Positions 8,711 through 19,200 of a DNA stretch of 60,402 bases are shown here, in pieces. The notes beneath the pieces were generated by a model. That model saw nothing but the letters and a program-made list of their open reading frames with translations. It was not told the DNA's origin and searched no databases. Numbering within the stretch: position 1 is the first letter of the stretch; each line of letters begins with the position of its first letter. Origin of the DNA: Dolichospermum sp. UHCC 0259 (lineage in GTDB: Bacteria; Cyanobacteriota; Cyanobacteriia; Cyanobacteriales; Nostocaceae); contig NZ_VIKX01000107.1 of NCBI RefSeq assembly GCF_009711935.1, positions 1 to 60,402 of the forward strand, written 5' to 3'. Both the position numbers and the translations under genes were made by a program.

Positions 8711-9935
8711 CCAGCATTTTGCTAACATTACGATTAGCTTACCCATATTTATGACTAGTTTGATTGTGGGCATACAACCACTCCCCAATCAAGAACTTGC
8801 TTCCCCAGAATGTCGGTTAGGAAAATGGAATTTACCAGCTTTAGTAAATTCAACTAAAAAGAAGTTACCTGTACTTGTTCCTCGAATTCCAGTTAGTTGT
8901 TGTCAAGAAGATATTTCTTGTGTAGATCAGGCAATTGATCATGATAAAAAATCCCTGTTAAAATCTATAGATTACAGTCTCAAATATTTACAAACAGAAA
9001 GAGCAATTAGAGCTTATCAAAAATCAGCAATTACCAGAGAAAGAGTTTACAATAGTTTGCAAAGATTTCGCCAACTATTGATTTCCACAAAATCACCTCA
9101 GCAACTACAAACAGCTATAGAAAAAGAATTTGTTTTTTATCAATCTATAGGCAGAGATAGCAAAGGAACAGTTTTATTTACCGCTTATTATGAACCTTTA
9201 TATTTAGCCAGTCGTCAACCAACAAAAGAGTTTCGCTATCCGGCTTATCGCTATCCTGCTGATTTAGCATCTTGGACTAAACCTCATCCTACCAGATCAG
9301 AATTAGAAGGTGCAGATGGGTTACAAGGTAGTAAAGGAAAATTAAAAGGATTGGAGTTATTTTGGTTTAGAGATCGTCTTGAACCTTATATAATTCAAAT
9401 TCAAGGTTCAGCAAAACTCAAATTAACAGATGGAACTCAAACAACTATCGGTTATGCAGGTAACACAGCTTATAATTATCGAAGTTTAGGTAGGTCATTA
9501 GTTGATGATGGTAAATTTCCCTTAGAAGGGTTAAATATGCCAATTATCCTCGATTATTTCCGCAAATATCCCCAGGATTTAAATATTTATATTCCGCGCG
9601 ATAAGAGTTTTGTATTTTTTCAAGAAACCTACGGAAAACCAGCCCAAGGTTCTATTGGTGTACCAGTCACTCCAGAACGTTCTATTGCTACGGATAAATC
9701 CCTCATGCCTCCGGGGGCTTTAGCCTTAATTCGCGCTCCTTTTCCCTATATTAATCAGAGTAATAAAATCGAACATCGGCTAGTGAGTCGTTACGTTTTA
9801 GATCAAGATACAGGTGGCGCAATTAAAGGTGCAGGTAGGGTAGATTACTTTTTAGGAACAGGTGAATCAGCCGGAGAAAGGGCTGGATTAACAGTCAGTA
9901 ATGGACAATTATTTTATCTGTTACTAAAACCGTAA
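8703..9935 (+). CDS. mltA: murein lytic transglycosylase A (MltA)
   Basis: 410 residues. MltA cleaves glycan strands of peptidoglycan, forming 1,6-anhydromuropeptides. The family core is visible: VLFTAYYEP, YRYPAD, GLELFWFRDRLEPYIIQIQGSA, and the C-terminal 3D-type domain RYVLDQDTGGAIKGAGRVDYFLGTGESAG with its conserved Asp residues. The hydrophobic N-terminus (ISLPIFMTSLIVGI) suggests export or anchoring. The start ATG lies inside the pxcA end (8-bp overlap). Confidence 0.92.
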   Translation: MNSQHFANITISLPIFMTSLIVGIQPLPNQELASPECRLGKWNLPALVNSTKKKLPVLVPRIPVSCCQEDISCVDQAIDHDKKSLLKSIDYSLKYLQTERAIRAYQKSAITRERVYNSLQRFRQLLISTKSPQQLQTAIEKEFVFYQSIGRDSKGTVLFTAYYEPLYLASRQPTKEFRYPAYRYPADLASWTKPHPTRSELEGADGLQGSKGKLKGLELFWFRDRLEPYIIQIQGSAKLKLTDGTQTTIGYAGNTAYNYRSLGRSLVDDGKFPLEGLNMPIILDYFRKYPQDLNIYIPRDKSFVFFQETYGKPAQGSIGVPVTPERSIATDKSLMPPGALALIRAPFPYINQSNKIEHRLVSRYVLDQDTGGAIKGAGRVDYFLGTGESAGERAGLTVSNGQLFYLLLKP

Positions 9936-10019
9936 TCTTCAGGGCAATTTTTTGACCGTTAGCGTCAAAAAAACCATGTTCTAAGAGGTTGTTTGAAAAG
10001 TTTTAGGTTGTGATTTTAG

Positions 10020-10132
10020 GCACTGGCACATTGGTAGGGTGCGCCAAATATCAATAATCTGTTTATTTGCAGGATTTATGCAGTCTGACACACCCTACAA
10101 CAGATTTTTAGTGTGACACTTGCGTAAGTCCT
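10020..10132. mobile_element. decayed MITE, copy A (relative of 47105-47234)
   Basis: Within the 363-bp gap 9936-10298. The segments ggcacattggta, atctgtttatttgcagga and gcagtctgac are shared in order with 47105-47234. The right end tgcgtaagtcct is preserved and the left end is lost. It is adjacent to agaggttgtttgaaaag (9983-9999), which looks like another insertion-element end. Nothing else is seen in the gap apart from sequence upstream of the giant gene. Confidence 0.6.
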
Positions 10133-10298
10133 AACTTATCATAAGATAAATAAATTTTTTAATACACAAATACATAATTCTTTGTAAAAAGCATCTTGTT
10201 TATACCATACTGTTCAGGGTATATTCCAATAGAGCCGTTGCGGTTTAGTAGCAGATTTACACACTCAGGGCAAATATACAATCAAAAGTTGAGCATCT

Positions 10299-13200
10299 AT
10301 GAATATATTGAATGTTCCTAATGAGTCTGATTCACCACTTGTCACTTCTGGCATATTTGGTAATGACCCCTTACTGGCAGATTCATTAAAAAAACTAGAT
10401 AATAATAATACTCTCCATACTGACCAAATTCCTGATTTATCTCCCAACATTACACCAACGCAATATCTCAATCAGGAAATTCTTCCAATCACACAAACAG
10501 AACTCCAAAAATTTTCAACTTCTTCTGATTTCTCAAATAATATAGAATTAGCTTTTGGCTATGGTTGCAATGTTGAACTGGCACATACAATAGTTGACAA
10601 TTTAGCCAATGGTCAAGGAATTCCCAATATTCAAATTATCCCCCAATCTCAGTTAAAAGCTGATGGAGCTTTTGGCAATAATACAATTTATATTTCTCAA
10701 GACTTATTTAATCCACAACAAACTAATTCTACTCAAGCAGTCAACGTTTTATTAGAAGAAATAGGACATTATATAGATTCGCAAATAAATATTCAAGATG
10801 CTCCCGGAGATGAAGGCGCAATTTTTGCCAAAATAGTCCAAAATCAACCTTTAGCACCAGGAGAACTAATAGCATTAAAGGCAGAAAATGATCATGGTAT
10901 TTTAAACATTAACGGGCAAAATATCGCTGTAGAACACGCGGATACTCCAGGAGTATTTTTAGTTGATAATACAGGAAAAATCTCTATTGACTTTTTAGCT
11001 GACTCCGGTAGTTACCATAACGAAATGGCTATTTTTAGCCTGCAAAATATGGATAATTTAACACCTGGTTCAGCGGATTATATCAAAGAAGCTGCTCGTC
11101 GGGCTTTAAGTAATTCTGCTTTAGGATATACAGTAATTATTGATATTAATGAAGGCGCAAAATTTGTTGGAGAACTAGGAGAAAGTAATAGAAATGATGG
11201 AAATTATTCTGGTTTAAAAGCCTTCAGTTTTACCCCTGGAGATAAAATTGCATTTATGTTAGTTCCTGAAGGAACTGTCCAAAAAGTATTTGATAATCCC
11301 AATGCAGGTAGTAGTCAACGTCCCCTATTTTCTATCGCGGCTGCTAATCCTAATAGTGCAACACAAATAGGACAGTTACTACCAGGAACTTATGGTTGGG
11401 AAGATATTAGAAATGACCAAAATACAGATGCAGATTACAATGATATTATCTTTCAAGTTAAAGGTGCGACGGTCACATTAACAGATATAGGAGGATTATT
11501 TGCTAGTGGTAAAGATTGGCGGAATCTTCCCTTAGCTCAAGAAATTATTGCTTTTGCGTCCCAACAAAATAATACAACTTTAACAGCTAAGTTATCTCAA
11601 GATACAGGAATTATTAATTTAGATGGAATTACCAATAATCCAGAAATTGCTGGTTCTATCAATAATGCTGATAATCTGAGTAAATTACAGGCTAAATTCA
11701 GTGATGGTAGTAATTTTGTTGATATTTTATCAGAACTAAAAGCCAACGGAAACTTTATCTTAAATAAAGATAAATTAGCAGCAATTAAAGGTAATCAATT
11801 AGCAGATGGAGAATATCAATTAACCTTACGCAGTGAAGATAAATCTGGTAATATTTCCGAATCTTTAGTTAAATTTACCTTAGATACCACCCAACCAGGA
11901 ATACCCACAGAAATAGGGTTAAAAAATGATGGTGATACAGTCACTAATCAAACTACACCAACTATTACAGGTAAAGGTGAAAATGGTGCATTAATCGAAA
12001 TATTTGATGGACAAAATAAATTAGGACAAACAACAGTTGTTAATGGTTTTTGGGAAATTACCACATCTCAAATTACCGATGGATTGAAAAATTTAACTAT
12101 CACAGCCACCGATATTAGTGGTAATAAGAGTGATGCTAGTAATACAGAATTTACCATTGATTCAGCTTTACCACAAATCAATATTACCAATCCTCCAGCT
12201 AATGCAATATTGAATCCAGGTGCAAGATTACAAGGGACTGTAAATGGTACAGGTTCAACAATAGATAAATTAAGTTATCGTTTCGATAATGCTAGTGAAA
12301 TAAATGTTCCTGTAAATAATCAAGGTGCATTTGATATTGAATTGAATTTAACAGGTGTATCTGGACAACAAAACCTGATTATTAAAGCCATAGATTTAGC
12401 CGGAAATAGCACAGAAACAACTCAATCTGTGGTTGTAGGTCAAGCAGTAGGTGTAGGATTCATGCTTGATACCCTGTTTGATTCTGCTCCTATTGGTGAT
12501 TCTCGAACAACTTATGATACCGTCAATCTGTTGGGACAAACGGATGCAAATGCTACTGTCACATTACAACAAACAGGAGCATCAACGACTGCTGACACTG
12601 CGGGTAAATTTAAGTTTACTGGTGTATCACTGACATTAGGTGATAATTCCTTTACTGTCAATTCTACAAACACAGCCGGAAACAAAGGCCAATTTACTAC
12701 TATTATCAAACGAGTTGATCAAGATAATAGCGATGTAGTTTTAGATTGGAACGCTACCCTGTTAAATGCTATTTATGAAGACAAGACAGCGCCACCGATT
12801 GCTTCTCGGAATATGGCCATAACCCAAACTGCCGTGTTTGATGCTATAAATAGTATTACTGGGACTTACGAAAATTATCACTTCACAGGTACAGCCCCCA
12901 CCGGTGCATCTCCAGAAGCCGCAGCAGCATCAGCAGCCCATCAAGTTTTAGTTAATCTTTATCCCCAACAAAAAGATTATTTTGATAATGCTTTAACAGC
13001 GTCTTTGGCAGAAATTACCGACGGTACAGCAGAAGATAATGGAGTAACATTTGGACGCACCGTAGCCGATAATATTTTATCTTTAAGAAGTGCAGATGGG
13101 GCAACTAATACTGTTACCTATACACCAGGAACACATCCCGGACAATGGCAACCAACCGCCCCAGAATTTGCCCCTGGTTTATTACCTCAATGGGGACAAG

Positions 13201-16200
13201 TTACACCCTTTGGATTAACAAGTGGTAATCAATTCCGTCCTGATGGTGTACCAGCTTTAAACAGTGCTGATTACACAATAGAATTTAATCAAGTCAAAGA
13301 TTTAGGAAGTATTAATAGTACAACTCGTACCACTGAACAAACGGAAATTGCCCAATTCTGGGCTGATGGATCAGGTACATTTACACCTCCTGGACATTGG
13401 AATCAAATCGCCCAAAATGTCGCCGCAGAAAAGAGTAATTCTTTAGTAGATAATGCTCGTTTATTTGCCTTGTTAGATATTTCTTTAGCTGATGCGGGTA
13501 TTGCGGCTTGGGATGCCAAATACCATTATGATTTCTGGCGACCAATTACGGCGATTCAAAATGCAGATAGTGATGGAAATCCTAATACTATTGCTGATGC
13601 AAATTGGACACCTTTATTAACAACTCCACCATTCCCAGAGTATGTTTCTGGACATAGTACCTTTAGCGGTGCAGCGGAAACTATCTTAACAGGATTGTTG
13701 GGTAATAATGTCAGTTTTACTACTAATTCTTTAGGTATTCCTGGAGTTGATCGCCAATTCGATAACTTTACAGATGCAGCAAATGAGGCGGGAATTAGTC
13801 GCATTTATGGAGGTATTCATTTTAATTCTGCTAATGTGGAAGGGTTAGCAACTGGTAGAAGTGTGGGTAATTATGTTCTGCAAAACTTGTTAGCACCAAT
13901 TACCGAAACAGTACAACAATTAACTGTAATGCCGGGAGAACAGTTAAAACTGGAATCTCAGGAAATATTTGGTAAAAATGCCAGTTTTGCCCTTGAAAGT
14001 GAAGAAACCCTACCTATAGGCAGTTTAGACAGCGATGGAACATTAATTTTTGAACCATCCCCCTCACAAATAGGCAATTATGATTTTAATTTGGTTGCTA
14101 GAGATGGAGAGGAAATTACAACCAAGAAGTTTAATTTAGCTGTCGTTGCTGATAGTGAAACAACAACTAGAATTAGCGGTGTAATTCAAAATACTGACCA
14201 ACAACCTTTGGCTGGGGTGAAAGTTAAAATCGGTGATATATCTACTACCACAGCAGCAGATGGTTCATTTACCTTGACTTTAACTGAACCATCATCGAAC
14301 CCATTAATGATTGAGCCAGGTCAACAAGTTGATAATCTTGTTTATCCATCTATTGCAGAACCATTGCATTTATTGTTAGGACATGATGTTTATGCAAATG
14401 TGAAAAATGTTATTGACCGTCCCATTTATTTACCACCAATTGATATTAGTAATGCCCAAACAATTGATCCTAATATTGACCAAGTTGTTACCAGTGCAGC
14501 TATACCAGGTTCTGCTGTAACTGTTTTTGCTAATAGTTTATTTAATCAAGAAAACCAACCTTATACAGGGCAATTAAGCATTACCACAGTTCCCACAGAA
14601 CTTACTCCGGCCGCATTACCAGAAAATCTGCGTCCTGATTTGGTGGTGACAATTCAACCAGGGGAAATGGTATTTACAAATCCTGCGCCTTTGAGTTTAC
14701 CAAATCTCGCTGGATATGCCCCTGGTACAGAAATGGATTTATGGTCTATTAATCCTCTAACGGGAGATTTTGATGATGTGGGTACAGGTCGAGTTAATGC
14801 TGATGGAACTGTAATTGAAACTATAGATGGTGGTATTCGTAATAGTAGTTGGCACTTCTTCGCACCACCAACACCAACTCCAAATAATCCTGATGATGAT
14901 GACCGCAACCCTGATGATGGCTGTGATGAATGTAAGGCTACAGCACCAGGAACTTCTGAAGTAGAATTACACTCAGGGGCGGTGATAGAAACCCATGATT
15001 TAGTACCTTATCAATCTTTAGGAATTAGTCGTGGTATCAGTTTACGTTACGATTCAGAACGGGCAGATGCTAGACCGATTTTGCATTTTGGTTATAACGA
15101 TGTACCGAATGATTCTGCCCTTAGATTGATGGCTGAGTTGACGATTAAGCGTGGTAATTTTGAGTTAGAAGTACCGGGTTTTGCGGGTGGTGAATTTGGA
15201 TTAGATGGTGGTGAACATTTCTGGTCAATTCCTAATGGTGGTGGCAAGATTGATGCAACACTGCAAGCGGATTTACGGACTTTAGATTCTGGTCGTTATG
15301 ATTATGATTTGACCACTGGTTTGTTGCGTTTAAATAATAATCAGTTAAATGGTTCAACTTCTACGACTGAGGGTCAATTCCTGCATATTAATACTGCCAA
15401 TAGTGCCTTTGGTAGTGGTTGGGGATTAGCTGGTTTACAGGAAATTGTTGTTAATCCTGATGAGTCGGTAATTATTATTGATGGTAATGGTAGCGAGTTA
15501 TTGTTTGAAAAGAATGATGATAATAGCTATGATTCACCAGTTGGCGATTTTTCAACCTTAGAACGTTTAGATGATGGTACTTTCCGCCGCAGGATGACAG
15601 ATCAAACCGTCTATACCTTCAATGGGGAAAATCTGTTAACAAAAATGCGCGATCGCATTGGTAATGAAACCGAATATATCTATGAAAATCGTCGCTTAAC
15701 AAAGATGGTTGATCCGGTAGGTTTAGAAACTAGCTTTACCTACACAAATAATAGAATTACTGCAATAACAGATCCATCTGGTCGTAGCACTCAATTAACC
15801 TATGATGCTAATGGGAATTTAACCAAAATCACTGACCCTGATGGTACAAGTCGCACTTGGGAATATGACGCTGACCATCGGATGATTGCTGAAGTTGATA
15901 AACGAGGAAATCGAGAACAGACTTTCTATGATTTTGCTGGAAGAGCAGATCGAGCAATTCGTAAAGATGGCTCTGAATTAGATTTTGATCCTGTACAAGT
16001 CCAAGGTTTATATTTACCAAATCAAACTATTGATCCTGTAAATGCGCCTGTTGCTTTCCAATTAGGGGAAGTTACATCTACCTATACAGATGCTAATGGT
16101 AAGCAGATTGTTAATATTCTTGATCAAGCTGGACAGATAGTTTCTTCTTCTGATGAGGTTGGTTTATTACCATCTGTGGAACGGAATGAGGATAATCTGG

Positions 16201-19200
16201 TTACTCAACAAACAGATGCGAGAGGGAATATTACTTCGTTTACCTATGATGATAATGGCAATGTCTTGAGTATTCAGAATTCTCTCTCATTTATTTCTCC
16301 TAGAGGAAGTGCCTTAATTATCAGTGAAGGTAATAATATAAATGCTCAATCCACAGCTTTTATTGATGGATTAGTTCAAAATGCCGGCATTGCAACCACG
16401 ATTGTTAATACAGTACCAAATACCTTAACTGGATTCACTCAAGTTATAGATATCCGGGTTGAAAACGCATTTGCACTGACAGACTTAGATAAAACACTCT
16501 ATCTGGAGTTTTTACAGTCGGGTGGTAATTTATTGTTAGTAGGTGAAAATAACAACTTTGCTACTCGTAATAATTCAATTTTAGACTTGATCGCAGCAGC
16601 AGGTGGTGGTTCACTGGATTTTGTTGAACCTGCTTTTGTTCAAGAAGTCTTAGCACCATTTAACAGCCCTAATCCTATTTCTGATGGAAATGTAACCTAT
16701 GGTGGGGTAGCAACTGGGGGTGTAACAAGTCCAGGAACAGGGCAATTTGTCACAGTAGATAATGCAAATCGGGGTAGTACCATCTACTTTGATGAAAATG
16801 ATCTTCCGAATGCCCTTGGTGGAAAATTAACTGTCATGTTTGACACTAACTTTTTCCTAACTACAAATGATATTATAGACAACCAAAACTTAATTAACAA
16901 CATAATTGGTTTTGAACGAGTAGATACTCGTTTCACCTATGATCCAACTTTTAACCAACTCACCAGCATGACTGATGAACTTGGTCATCAAACCCTTTAT
17001 CAAATTGACCCCAATAATGGCAATCTTTTATCTATCAATCAAGTAGTTGGTGAAGTTGGTGGCAATGATGATATTATTACCCAATTTACCTACACAAATA
17101 ATGGATTAGTTGACCTCATTACTGACCCTCTAGGACGGATTACAGATAGTGATTATGATGCCAATGGTCGTTTAATTTCCATCATCTACGCGAAGGGAAC
17201 AACAGATGAAGCAAAACGCCAATTTGAATATGATTTAGCAGGAAATCAAACCGCAGTTATTGATGAAAATGGTAATCTTACCCAATTTGAATATGATGCT
17301 CTGAATCGGTTAGTTAAAATAATTGAAGCTGACCCCGATGGTGCTGGTCTTTTAACTTCTCCCATTACTACCTATGACTATGATGCTGATGGTAATTTAA
17401 TCTCAATTACTGATGCTGTAGGTAATGTGAATCAGAATACCTACGATAAGTTAAATCGGTTAGTTGAAAATATTGACGAACTGAATCAGGAGAGTAGCTA
17501 TAGTTATGATTCTTTGGGTAATTTACTTTCAGTGGTTGATCCTTTAGGGAACAAAACAGAAAATTTATATGATGAACGCAACCGCTTAATTTCAACAATT
17601 GATCCAAAAGGAGTAGTCACAGGGTTTAACTATGACCTGAATAATAATCTGATTTCTGTCACCGAAAATGATAAGAATGGTTTAGTTCTGTTCCAAGATA
17701 ATTTCGACTCAGAAAATAATGGTCGGGGTCAACTTAACTATTCCAATTTGATAAATTGGAATATAGCAGATGGAACTATTGACTTGATTGGCAACGGTTC
17801 TAATGATTTATTACCAGGAAATGGACTTTATCTTGACTTGGATGGAACTAATAGAAATGCAGGGAACTTAGTATCTCAAAAGACTTTCACATTAAACCCA
17901 GGTATTTATACACTGCAATTTAGTTTAGCTGGTTCTCAACGAGGTGATCGCAATTCAGTTACAGTTTCCTTCGCAGACATCTTCAGCGAAACATTCACCT
18001 TAGACAGTAATGCTCCATTTACAACCTACACACGCACTATTTCGGTAGCTAATTCTACGACTGGTAATTTGATTCTCGACCACGCTGGTGGTGATAATCG
18101 GGGACTTCTACTAGATAATGTCAAATTGAGCCAGACTTTAAGTAGTTCTACGTCTGGTCTGACTAACATCACAACCTTCGCCTATGATGCCCGAAATCGC
18201 TTAATTAGTGAAACCGACCCATTAGGAAAAAATACTCAATACCAGTATGATACGGTTAATAATTTGATTGCGAAAACAGACCGCAATAATCGCCGGACTG
18301 AGTTTAATTATGATGACATTGATCGTCTAACTCAGGAAATATGGGTAGGAACTGATCAGGTAATTAATTACAGCTACGACAAAGCTAGTAACCAAACTGC
18401 GGTTAATGACAAGTTTAGTTCTCTGGCGTTTAGTTATGATAATAGAGATAGTTTATTGTCTGTAAATAATGCTGGTACTCCTGGTTTCTCGAATGTTGTC
18501 CTTAACTACACCTACGATAAAGTAGGAAATTTTCTCTCAGTTGTGGACACAATTAACGGTGTAGCAGGTGGCAATAATTCCTACAGTTATGATGCTTTAA
18601 ATCGCCTGACTAAATTAACTCAATCGGGTAATAATGTCAGTGATAAGAGAGTTGATTTTGCTTACAATTCCCTGGGACAATATACCTCAATTAATCGCTA
18701 TGCCAATCTCACGGGAACTCAGTTAGTAAATGGCACAACCTACACCTATGATTCTCTCAACCGTCTCACCAATTTAAACCACAGTAACGGTACAAATAAT
18801 GTCGCTTTTTACAACTATGCTTATGATGCAGCGAGTCGCATTACTCAGATTAGCGATATTGATGGAACAACAGATTATACCTACGATAACCGCGCTCAGT
18901 TAACGGGTGCTAACCACAGCAATGTTAACAATCCTGATGAATCTTACACCTACGATGCAAATGGCAACCGTATCACTTCCAGTATTCACGGTAATGGCTA
19001 TGTAACAGGTGGAGGCAACCGCTTACTGTCTGATGGTAAATATAATTATGAGTACGACAATGGAGGGAATTTAACCCAGCAAACGGAAATTGCTACTGGT
19101 AAGGTGCAAGAGTTGACTTGGGATTATCGTAACCGCTTGGTGGCTTTTGTTGATAAGGATGCTGCTGGTAACGAGACACAACGGGTTGAGTTCACCTATG

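Noticed and set aside
9948-9972. ttttttgac/gtcaaaaaa hairpin after mltA as a terminator
   Set aside because: The stem is followed by neither strand's U-run; the T-run is on the wrong side of the stem.
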